Part shown: one piece after another, positions 6,695 to 13,405 of the stretch
Numbering within the stretch: position 1 is the first letter of the stretch
How the letters are laid out: each line of letters begins with the position of its first letter
Assembly (NCBI GenBank): GCA_002782345.1
Contig: PFHO01000048.1
Span: 1 to 14,547, forward strand
Source: Candidatus Moranbacteria bacterium CG_4_8_14_3_um_filter_34_16
Lineage (GTDB): Bacteria > Patescibacteriota > Minisyncoccia > Moranbacterales > UBA2206
Direction: 5' to 3'
DNA: 14,547 bases
Made by a program: the position numbers and the translations under genes
The notes under the pieces: generated by a model
Told to the model about the DNA's origin: nothing
Databases searched by the model: none
The model's input: only the letters and a program-made list of their open reading frames with translations

Positions 6695-6723
6695 TTGCCG
6701 TTTTTTTGCAGTTGTAGTATTAT
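6695..6723 (+). promoter_or_regulatory. Possible promoter of the GT2 / ugd genes
   Basis: TTGCCG (6695-6700) and TATTAT (6718-6723) are 17 bases apart. Transcription would start near 6730, about 34 bases before the ATG at 6764. The -10 match is moderate and the region is AT-rich, so other boxes are possible. Confidence 0.4.
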
Positions 6724-6763
6724 TATTTATAAAGAGACAAATAATATCTTTTAACTTATTTTT

Positions 6764-7708
6764 ATGCTAGAAAACAAAGAAATTTCGGTGGTAGTGCCAT
6801 TATACAATGAGGAGGGCAATGTTCGTCAATTGCACGCTAAAATTTTGAGTGCCTGCCAAGAATTGAAAAAAAGTTTTGAAATTATTTTTATTGATGACGG
6901 ATCATGCGACAAAACTGTGGAAAATTGTCAAAAACTTACGCCGTTAAAACTAATTAAATTTAGAAGAAATTTTGGTCAAACTGCCGCTTTTGACGCGGGG
7001 ATAAAAAATGCTACCGGCAACATAATAATCACAATGGACGGAGATTTGCAAAATGATCCGGCGGATATAAAACTTTTATTAGCGGAAATGGAAAAGGGTT
7101 ATGATATTGTTTCCGGTTGGAGATTTAATCGAAAAGATAATTTTTCCAAAAAGTTTTTTTCGCGCGGAGCTAATATTCTACGAAAGATTTTAATTCATGA
7201 TAAAATTCACGATTCTGGCTGTTCGCTCAAAGCTTACAAAAAAGAATGTTTCAAAGATGTGGATTTGTTTGGCGAAATGCATCGTTTCATCCCGGCTCTT
7301 TTAGAACTCCAAGGATACAAAGTAGGAGAAGTGAAGGTTTCGCATCATCCGCGAGTGAGCGGAGTGACAAAATATAATTGGAAGAGGGGAATGAAAGGTT
7401 TTGTGGATATGGTGTCTATTTGGTTTTGGGGAAAATATTCCAATCGCCCCTTACATCTTTTTGGTGGTTCGGGAATTGTTTTGTCCTTGGCCGGTTTTGG
7501 AATTTTAACTTGGATGGCGATTGGAAAAATATTTTTCGCTATGTCGCTTTCGCAAAAGATTTGGCCACTTATGGGAGTGTTTTTCATTATGATTGGCATC
7601 CAACTTTTCATTTTTGGACTTCTCGCGGATATCTTGATTAAAAATTATTATAAAAACCAAAATCGAATGAACTATTCAATCAAGGAAATAATCGAAAATA
7701 AAAATTAA
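6764..7708 (+). CDS. Membrane-anchored GT2 glycosyltransferase, GtrB/ArnC-like polyprenyl-phosphate sugar transferase
   Basis: This 314-residue protein has an N-terminal GT-A domain: VVVPLYNEEGN (9-19), IDDGSCD (43-49), MDGDLQNDP (91-99) with the metal-binding DxD, and DSGCSLKAYKKE (150-161). The HHPRVSGVTKYN motif (194-205) precedes two membrane segments (about 231-256 and 267-290). Length and layout match GtrB, ArnC and YkcC-type enzymes, which transfer glucose or another sugar from a nucleotide donor to undecaprenyl phosphate on the inner membrane face. Ugd follows on the same strand after 68 bases, and a GtrA-type flippase gene and GT-C genes lie just beyond, so it most likely loads the lipid carrier used by them. 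It starts without a Shine-Dalgarno sequence. Which nucleotide sugar it uses is not shown by the sequence. Confidence 0.93.
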   Translation: MLENKEISVVVPLYNEEGNVRQLHAKILSACQELKKSFEIIFIDDGSCDKTVENCQKLTPLKLIKFRRNFGQTAAFDAGIKNATGNIIITMDGDLQNDPADIKLLLAEMEKGYDIVSGWRFNRKDNFSKKFFSRGANILRKILIHDKIHDSGCSLKAYKKECFKDVDLFGEMHRFIPALLELQGYKVGEVKVSHHPRVSGVTKYNWKRGMKGFVDMVSIWFWGKYSNRPLHLFGGSGIVLSLAGFGILTWMAIGKIFFAMSLSQKIWPLMGVFFIMIGIQLFIFGLLADILIKNYYKNQNRMNYSIKEIIENKN

Positions 7709-7711
7709 GAG

Positions 7712-7769
7712 AATTTGTAATTCGTACATTCCTGTCTATCGGCAGACGGGCGTATAAATTCGTAATTCG
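7712..7769. repeat. Palindrome-centred intergenic element with flanking direct repeats
   Basis: A near-palindrome at 7731-7750 (CCTGTCTATCGGCAGACGGG) can fold into a seven-pair stem, CCTGTCT with AGACGGG including one T-G pair, around a six-base loop. It is flanked by direct repeats AATTTGTAATTCG (7712-7724) and AATTCGTAATTCG (7757-7769), which differ at one base. It is much richer in G+C than its surroundings and fills nearly the whole gap between the GT2 and ugd genes. It has no T run after the stem, so it is not a standard terminator. From memory, similar CCTGTCTGCC-type palindromes are scattered in Patescibacteria genomes; I cannot verify other copies here. Confidence 0.6.
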
Positions 7770-7776
7770 CAAGGGA

Positions 7777-9111
7777 ATGAAAATTGCAATTATTGGCACC
7801 GGATATGTGGGTTCGGTAACGGGGGCGTGTTTTGCAGAGATGGGTAATACGGTTGTTTGCGTGGATAATAACGTGCAAAAAGTGAAACAATTCAAAAGCG
7901 GAAAAGTTCCACTGCATGAAAAAGGACTTGATGAGTTAGTGGCACGAAATCTTAAAAACAAAACTCTGCGTTTTACTACTAATTTTGAAAGCGCTTTAAA
8001 TGAAAGTAAAATTATTTTTATTGCTGTCGGAACTCCGCCGAATGAAGATGGAAGCGCTGATCTTAGTCACGTTATTACAGTGGCGAAATCTATTGGAAAA
8101 TTAATCAATCATGAAGTTATTATTGTGGATAAATCAACTGTGCCGGTTGGAACAGCTGAGTTGGTCAAAAAAACCATTATCGAAGAGCAAAAAAAACGTA
8201 AAACAAATATCCCTTTTTATGTAGTGAGCAATCCGGAATTTTTGGCGCAAGGAACTGCAGTTAAGGATTTTTTGGAACCTAGTCGCATTGTGGTGGGGGC
8301 AGACAATGATAACGTGTTTAAAATAATGCGCGAGTTATATGCACCTTTTATGCGTAGGGAAGATCGTTTTTACGCGATGGACACAAAAACTGCCGAAACA
8401 GTCAAATACGCCGCGAACAGTTTTTTGGCCACTAAAATATCCATCAATAATGAGTTGGCCAATATTTGCGCCAGAGTAGGCGCGGATTTTGATTTGGTGC
8501 GACGAGCCATCGGAGCTGATCCGAGAATTGGCGAACCGTTTATGTATGCCGGTCCGGGGTTTGGCGGAAGTTGTTTTCCGAAAGATGTTAAAGCGCTTAT
8601 CAAAATTGCCAAAGATTATGGTTATACGGCGGAAATGTTTTTGCAAACATTGAAAACCAATGAAAAACAAAAAAATGTTTTAGCGGATATGGTGATTGAA
8701 AAATTTGGAGATAATTTAAAAAACAAAATTTTTTCTGTTTGGGGTTTGGCTTTCAAAGCGGGGACAGATGATATGCGAGAATCTTCAGCGCTCACAATTA
8801 TCAACAAACTTATTGAGAGAGGGGCAAAAATTCAAGCTTATGATCCGGAAGCGATGAAAATGGCAAAAAGTCTGGATTATTTTGGCAATAATCCGGCTAT
8901 TTCATATTTTGAAGATAAATATGAAGCGCTTTCCGGAACGGATGGATTGTTAATCATTACCGAGTGGAAAGAATTTTGCGCGCCGGATTTTTCCGAAATG
9001 AAAAAAAGATTAAAAACCCCGTTGATTTTTGATGGTCGTCTTGTTTATGATGTCAAAAAAATGAAAGAGTTTGGTTTTGAATATCATTCAATTGGAAGAA
9101 AATTTGAATAG
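7777..9111 (+). CDS. ugd: UDP-glucose 6-dehydrogenase
   Basis: This cytoplasmic enzyme oxidises UDP-glucose to UDP-glucuronate with two NAD+, supplying the acidic sugar for polysaccharides. The 444 residues match the usual bacterial length. The N-terminal NAD domain starts MKIAIIGTGYVG with GTGYVG at 7-12. STVPVGT (120-126) and NPEFLAQGT (152-160) follow, then ETVKYAANSF (207-216) with the catalytic Lys210 and Asn214, and GFGGSCFPKD (261-270) with the catalytic Cys266. The C-terminal UDP-binding domain has GLAFKAGTDDMRESSA (323-338). All active-site residues are present, so it should be functional. The start is set by the first beta strand; AAGGGA sits directly against the ATG, too close to act as a normal ribosome binding site. 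It is downstream of the GtrB-like GT2 and ends three bases before the convergent GtrA gene. Related nucleotide-sugar dehydrogenases (ManNAc type) are less likely. Confidence 0.96.
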   Translation: MKIAIIGTGYVGSVTGACFAEMGNTVVCVDNNVQKVKQFKSGKVPLHEKGLDELVARNLKNKTLRFTTNFESALNESKIIFIAVGTPPNEDGSADLSHVITVAKSIGKLINHEVIIVDKSTVPVGTAELVKKTIIEEQKKRKTNIPFYVVSNPEFLAQGTAVKDFLEPSRIVVGADNDNVFKIMRELYAPFMRREDRFYAMDTKTAETVKYAANSFLATKISINNELANICARVGADFDLVRRAIGADPRIGEPFMYAGPGFGGSCFPKDVKALIKIAKDYGYTAEMFLQTLKTNEKQKNVLADMVIEKFGDNLKNKIFSVWGLAFKAGTDDMRESSALTIINKLIERGAKIQAYDPEAMKMAKSLDYFGNNPAISYFEDKYEALSGTDGLLIITEWKEFCAPDFSEMKKRLKTPLIFDGRLVYDVKKMKEFGFEYHSIGRKFE

Positions 9112-9119
9112 AAACTATT
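9107..9119. terminator. Short AT-rich hairpin holding both convergent stop codons
   Basis: AATAG / CTATT with the loop AAA forms a five-pair stem that contains the TAG stops of ugd and of the GtrA gene, one on each strand. T-rich sequence follows on the plus side. It is too weak to be a confident terminator, but it is the only structure in the three-base gap. Confidence 0.25.
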
Positions 9120-9534
9120 TTCTAAAAACTAATTTTTTTCGCATAAAGAAATTCCAAAAGAGGACAAAAATAACGGCAACCATTTTGGCAAGCATCACGG
9201 GAATGCCAAGTTTGTCAGATAGCGACCAAAGAATGAGTTCTGTCCAAAGAAGTCCGATGGCACCGACAGAAGCGAAAATGACAAACTCTTTTTTGATTTT
9301 GCCTGTGCTCTCAAAAACAAAAAGGACATTGATGGTGAAATTAGTCAATATTCCGCAACAATAGCTTACTGCTGCCGCGATAAGGTGGTTGATATGCAAA
9401 AATTGGTATAAAACAAAAAGAACTGAAAGGTCAACCAACGTGGCTGTTCCGCCTGCAACCAAATACCGGAGAAACTGATAAAAAGTTTTTTCGGGTTTTT
9501 TTTTGATGAATTCTTTTATATTTTCAACACGCAT
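9115..9534 (-). CDS. GtrA-family membrane protein (lipid-linked sugar flippase)
   Basis: This protein of 139 residues has four hydrophobic segments, the size and topology of the GtrA family. It contains FLRYLVAGGTATLVDLSV near the N-terminus, the Cys-Gly-x-x-x-Asn-Phe region CCGILTNFTINVLFVF in the middle, and the typical ending VLFWNFFMRKKLVF. GtrA proteins are thought to flip undecaprenyl-phosphate-linked sugars across the inner membrane so that GT-C enzymes can use them outside. I chose the ATG at 9534, one base after the stop of the preceding GT-C gene. A TTG at 9546 would add four residues but overlap that gene. It is the last gene of a three-gene operon with two GT-C transferases, and the GtrB-like gene lies two genes away on the other strand. 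Confidence 0.9.
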   Translation of the reverse strand: MRVENIKEFIKKKPEKTFYQFLRYLVAGGTATLVDLSVLFVLYQFLHINHLIAAAVSYCCGILTNFTINVLFVFESTGKIKKEFVIFASVGAIGLLWTELILWSLSDKLGIPVMLAKMVAVIFVLFWNFFMRKKLVFRK

Positions 9535-9535
9535 T

Positions 9536-11443
9536 TTATTTTTCAATCAGGGAACTGTTTTTTATCACTTTAACAAAATTTATTTCTCGTCCGCCAATGA
9601 TAAATTCAAAATTAGAATTCTTAGAAGAATAGAGTGAATTAAAATCAACGTCTTCAATAGATCCGTTTGACATTTTTAGGCTACGAGACATCCGATCAGT
9701 GGAAACTACAAAATAATCAAAATTATTTTCTCGAAAAGTATTATTTTTGAAATCAATATAACATTTGCCGACAAAAGCTTCGCAAACCGCTCCTTTGTCC
9801 GACCAAATTGTCATTTCGTGGGCTCCAGGCAAAGCATTGAGATAACTTCCGGCTTCAAAACTGCCTTCACCCATTCCTTTCAAATTTACTATATAATCTT
9901 TCGGCAATATTTCCGAAGCATAGGCGAGAAAATTAGGTTTGATTTGAAAAAGACTGAAAAGAAGAATTGAAATTGAAAAAACATAAGCAACTGGAAGCTT
10001 CCAATTTTCTTTCATTTTTATATGTTTTAGAAGTTGAACCATTCCGATGGATGCCATAATAAAAGCTAACGGATAAGTCATAATTTGATAGCGAACAGTG
10101 GTGGTAACATTATTGAAAGCGGATCCGAGATAGAAAAATAGGATGAAAATAATTATATAGATAGCGGTGATTAAATCTCGATCAATTTCTTTTTTGCGAA
10201 AAATGAAAAAGATTGGTGTGAGCATTAGGCACAAGATGAGTGGGGAAATGCTGAACATCAAGCTATATAAATCAGCCGTCATTGAACCGATATATTGATT
10301 TACGATAAAGGCTAATCCGCTAATCTTTTCTGAAGATATCATTTCTTTCAAGCTTTCATTGTCAGTTGACTTAAAATCTTGACCAATACCTTTAGGTGAA
10401 GAAATAAAGTCTTGAATATCATAAATTTGTATATTTAAAAATACATGTAAAAAAACAATAGAGATAAAGATAATAAAAACAGTAACGATTAAATTTAAAA
10501 GAATTTTTTTGTAGTGGATTAGAAATTTGAAAATATAGTTAAGTATTTTGTTTTTCAGTAGGAGGGTATCAATACTTAAAAATAAAATCGTTCCGACAAA
10601 AATCGGCCAAGTGGAAGAAAAAACCGGATTTCCGAGTGTTGCGTTCCAAAGAACGGAAAATTTGATCCAAGCGGCAGGAAAAAAAATAAAAGCGGTGAGA
10701 ATGACAATGGCAACTAACCCAAAATAATTTATAAAAGTTTTTTTCAGATATTTTCCAATTTCCATTTTTTGATGAGCGTAAAAAATATATTCCAAAAAGA
10801 AAAGGAGAAAAAAATAAATAAAAAGCATATTGGCGACATATTTAGTGATCACAGAAAGTCCCAATAAAAAACCGGATAAAATCAAATATTTTTTTTCGTC
10901 TGATTTGAAAAAATTAAGCAGACTTAAAGTTGAAAGTGCGGTTACGATCCAGAGAATTGAGTCAGAATTAATAATTAGTGAAATTCCTAAAAGAATGGGA
11001 GATAAACCGATAAAAATCAAAGCAAAATTAGCGGTAGTTTCTCCTAAAAGTTTTTTAATGAGAAAATAAAAAACCGGTAAAACTAAAAGAGTAAAAATAA
11101 AAACCGGGAAACGAAGTTTATGATAAAGATTGCGAATAGCTTCTAGTTGTTCTGTGGTTTTTGGTTCATAGCGAAGCTTACCTAAAGTCTTGATATCTTG
11201 GGAGATAAGGGGCAATCCAATGCCGGAAATAATCGCTAAGGGCACGCCGGGTTTGTCGCAGATATTGGTGCTTTTCCAATTTTTGGTTTTAATACTTTGC
11301 CAAAATTTAGGTACGCGGTCATAAGACCAGTAGGGTTCATCCACGCCGGAAAAATCATGCAGGCGAGGCAGACCGAAATATAGGCTGGAAGATAATATGC
11401 TTAGAAAAATTAGAGCAATTACAATTTTGTTTTTAATTTTCAT
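9536..11443 (-). CDS. GT-C glycosyltransferase (GT39/PMT-like), paralogue A
   Basis: This polytopic membrane enzyme of 635 residues has about a dozen hydrophobic segments. The first one (about 7-24) is followed by an outward loop with SGVDEPYWSYDRVPKFW (32-48), where Asp35-Glu36 is the acidic pair expected for catalysis in GT39-type enzymes. DKPG (63-66) and INSDSILW (157-164) follow. A C-terminal extracytoplasmic domain after the last segment holds GMGEGSFEAGSYLNALP and Cys554/Cys561 (C-x6-C), a possible disulfide. It should transfer a sugar from a polyprenyl phosphate carrier to an external acceptor. It is clearly paralogous to the gene upstream (same first loop, same ILLGISLI stretch, same C-x6-C). 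It differs by a longer external loop (roughly 345-390) before a later membrane segment. The ATG is 21 bases after the stop of that gene, and GtrA follows one base after its own stop. Confidence 0.88.
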   Translation of the reverse strand: MKIKNKIVIALIFLSILSSSLYFGLPRLHDFSGVDEPYWSYDRVPKFWQSIKTKNWKSTNICDKPGVPLAIISGIGLPLISQDIKTLGKLRYEPKTTEQLEAIRNLYHKLRFPVFIFTLLVLPVFYFLIKKLLGETTANFALIFIGLSPILLGISLIINSDSILWIVTALSTLSLLNFFKSDEKKYLILSGFLLGLSVITKYVANMLFIYFFLLFFLEYIFYAHQKMEIGKYLKKTFINYFGLVAIVILTAFIFFPAAWIKFSVLWNATLGNPVFSSTWPIFVGTILFLSIDTLLLKNKILNYIFKFLIHYKKILLNLIVTVFIIFISIVFLHVFLNIQIYDIQDFISSPKGIGQDFKSTDNESLKEMISSEKISGLAFIVNQYIGSMTADLYSLMFSISPLILCLMLTPIFFIFRKKEIDRDLITAIYIIIFILFFYLGSAFNNVTTTVRYQIMTYPLAFIMASIGMVQLLKHIKMKENWKLPVAYVFSISILLFSLFQIKPNFLAYASEILPKDYIVNLKGMGEGSFEAGSYLNALPGAHEMTIWSDKGAVCEAFVGKCYIDFKNNTFRENNFDYFVVSTDRMSRSLKMSNGSIEDVDFNSLYSSKNSNFEFIIGGREINFVKVIKNSSLIEK

Positions 11444-11464
11444 AAAAAATTAGTGGCTAATAAA

Positions 11465-13318
11465 TTAGTCTGCAAGTATTTCATTTGGGCTAATTACTTT
11501 GATAAAATCGCTTTTTCGATTGTCGATATTTATCTTGAAATCATAATATGCATCAGGGAAGTATAGTTTTCGTGGATCTATAATGGCAGTGCCTATTTGT
11601 AGGGATGTTCTCTTACTTAGTGGTTCTGCACCTATCATTCCGCCTCTGGATGAAACTAAATAATCAAATTTAGAAGTCCTCATATATTTTTTATTGGAGC
11701 TGGAATTGCATTTGCCAACAAATTTTTCACACACTTGTTTTTTATCCGACCAAATACTGATTTGATTGGCGTTGGGCAGACTATTCAGATATTGAGATAT
11801 TTCCCAGCTACCATCGCCCATATCCTTTAAGTTTGTTATGAATTTAGCGGGTAGTAATTTTGAAGAATAAGCTAGGAAAAATGGTTTTGTTTGAAATAGA
11901 GAAATAATGGAAATTATAAAAATAAAAAAAATAAGAAGATAAAATTTTATTCCAGAAAAATATTTTTTAATTGATTTAATTTTGATTATTTCCGATAGTC
12001 CTATGGCAGAAATTATTGAAGCAATGGGATAGTTTACAATTTGATATCGAGTGGTTGACCCCGTACCTGAAATTGAATTGGCGACATAGTAGATTAGGAT
12101 GAATAAAATAAAAGGAATGATGCGTGTTGAATTTATGTTTTTTGTTAGTTCTGAATTTTTTATTTTTGTTAGTAATATTATTGATGATAAGAATAATAAG
12201 GAGATTAGAGGAGTGAGACCAAAAAGCAAAGGGTAAAAAGCCGAGAAAAAATTTTCAAAAAATTTTCCATCTTTTGGTTCTGAAAGAATTTCTTCAATAT
12301 TATAGAATTTCATTCCTATATAGGTATTAAAAAAAATAAACGCAATTAAGGCTAAAATAATGAAGCTTAAAATTCTAATGAAAGCTGTTTTGTGGTTTGA
12401 GAAAAAATCACAAATAATCCTGGAGCATACACTTTTCCAAAGAAAAATATCCATCAAAATAATGGCGATAGTGCCAACAATCATTGGCCATATATTTATA
12501 AGCGCCAGACTATAAATAGTAGTATTGAGAAGTTCTTTTGGTTTGATCCAAGCAGATGGATAAAAAATAAAAATAGTTAGTAGCGCAATTGCAATGGTGA
12601 TCAGATAATCACGCATTGTTTTTTTGAAATATTCGATTTTTTCTTCCTTTTTGCTATAATCACTCAAAATATATTTCACAAAAAACAAAATTAACAAGAA
12701 TGGAAACAAAAAATTAGCTACAAATTTATCAAGTATTGCTAGTCCAAGAAGAAAGCCGGTTAGATAGAGAAATTTTTGGTTATTCTCCTTTTGGTAAATT
12801 AGGAAACTAATCAAAGTGATAGGCATCAAAATCCATAGGATTGCGTCAGTGTTGACAATAAGTGAAATTCCCAAAAGAATTGGGGACAATCCAATAAATA
12901 TTACTGATAACAGTGCGATTTCTGCGGAGAGTAGTCGCTTGAGTAAAAAATAAAAAATAAATAGCGAGGCGAGAGTAAATAAATATACAGGAAGGCGAAG
13001 GGAAAAATAAATTTTTTCAATCATAGCTAGTTGCTCGGGTGTTTTTGGCAATCGAGTTATTTTTTCATAATCTCTTGGATCGGGGATGAAAGGCAATCCC
13101 GCTCCGGAAATCATTGCCAGGGTGATTCCAGGTTTATCGCACAAGTTTGTTCCGCGCCAGTTTCCTTTAGCAATACTACGCCAAAATTTCGGAACTCGAT
13201 CATAGGACCAAAGCGTTTCATCGCCGGCAGTAAAGTGGGAAATCCTAGGTAAGCCAAAAAAAAGATTGGTGGCTATAACGACAATAATTATTAGGATATG
13301 AATTGTTCTTTTAGACAT
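11465..13318 (-). CDS. GT-C glycosyltransferase (GT39/PMT-like), paralogue B
   Basis: This 617-residue polytopic protein is a tandem paralogue of the next gene. The N-terminal membrane segment (about 6-22) is followed by TAGDETLWSYDRVPKFW (30-46) with Asp33-Glu34 as the likely catalytic pair, then DKPG (61-64). IVNTDAILW (154-162) keeps the second acidic position. The C-terminal external domain has DMGDGSWEISQYLNSLP and Cys530/Cys537 (C-x6-C). Compared with paralogue A it lacks about 30 residues in the external loop after FYNIEEILSEPK. The final 60 residues differ strongly, so the two enzymes may recognise different acceptors. It is the first gene of the operon, read from a predicted TTTACA-N17-TATATT promoter; no Shine-Dalgarno sequence is visible before the ATG. 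The family assignment is good; sugar and acceptor are unknown. Confidence 0.88.
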   Translation of the reverse strand: MSKRTIHILIIIVVIATNLFFGLPRISHFTAGDETLWSYDRVPKFWRSIAKGNWRGTNLCDKPGITLAMISGAGLPFIPDPRDYEKITRLPKTPEQLAMIEKIYFSLRLPVYLFTLASLFIFYFLLKRLLSAEIALLSVIFIGLSPILLGISLIVNTDAILWILMPITLISFLIYQKENNQKFLYLTGFLLGLAILDKFVANFLFPFLLILFFVKYILSDYSKKEEKIEYFKKTMRDYLITIAIALLTIFIFYPSAWIKPKELLNTTIYSLALINIWPMIVGTIAIILMDIFLWKSVCSRIICDFFSNHKTAFIRILSFIILALIAFIFFNTYIGMKFYNIEEILSEPKDGKFFENFFSAFYPLLFGLTPLISLLFLSSIILLTKIKNSELTKNINSTRIIPFILFILIYYVANSISGTGSTTRYQIVNYPIASIISAIGLSEIIKIKSIKKYFSGIKFYLLIFFIFIISIISLFQTKPFFLAYSSKLLPAKFITNLKDMGDGSWEISQYLNSLPNANQISIWSDKKQVCEKFVGKCNSSSNKKYMRTSKFDYLVSSRGGMIGAEPLSKRTSLQIGTAIIDPRKLYFPDAYYDFKINIDNRKSDFIKVISPNEILAD

Positions 13319-13342
13319 AATTTTTATTAAAGAGACTAAGTT

Positions 13343-13370
13343 TTGACAATCTTTATGTATACAATATAAT
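13343..13370 (+). promoter_or_regulatory. Consensus sigma-70-type promoter for the rightmost GT-C gene
   Basis: TTGACA (13343-13348), 16 bases, then TATAAT (13365-13370): both boxes are perfect matches to consensus. Initiation would be near 13377, about 29 bases before the ATG at 13406. This is the strongest promoter-like sequence in the window. Confidence 0.75.
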
Positions 13371-13391
13371 TAAAAATAGGCTTATTGTAAA
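13363..13391 (-). promoter_or_regulatory. Promoter for the GT-C / GT-C / GtrA operon, overlapping the opposite one
   Basis: On the minus strand TTTACA (13391-13386), 17 bases, then TATATT (13368-13363). Initiation would fall near 13356, about 38 bases before the ATG at 13318. Its -10 box shares four bases with the -10 box of the plus-strand promoter. Confidence 0.6.
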
Positions 13392-13405
13392 GACAAACAA
13401 TATTA

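Noticed and set aside
7731..7750. Intrinsic terminator after the GtrB-like gene
   Set aside because: The stem is not followed by a T run on either strand, and the flanking direct repeats suggest a repeat element instead.
7680..7961. 93-codon minus-strand frame across the palindromic element and the start of ugd
   Set aside because: It spans the intergenic repeat and the first 60 codons of ugd; the composition is that of antisense sequence.
8335..8670. 111-codon minus-strand frame inside ugd
   Set aside because: It lies wholly within a well-conserved gene on the other strand and has no family pattern; it is a shadow.
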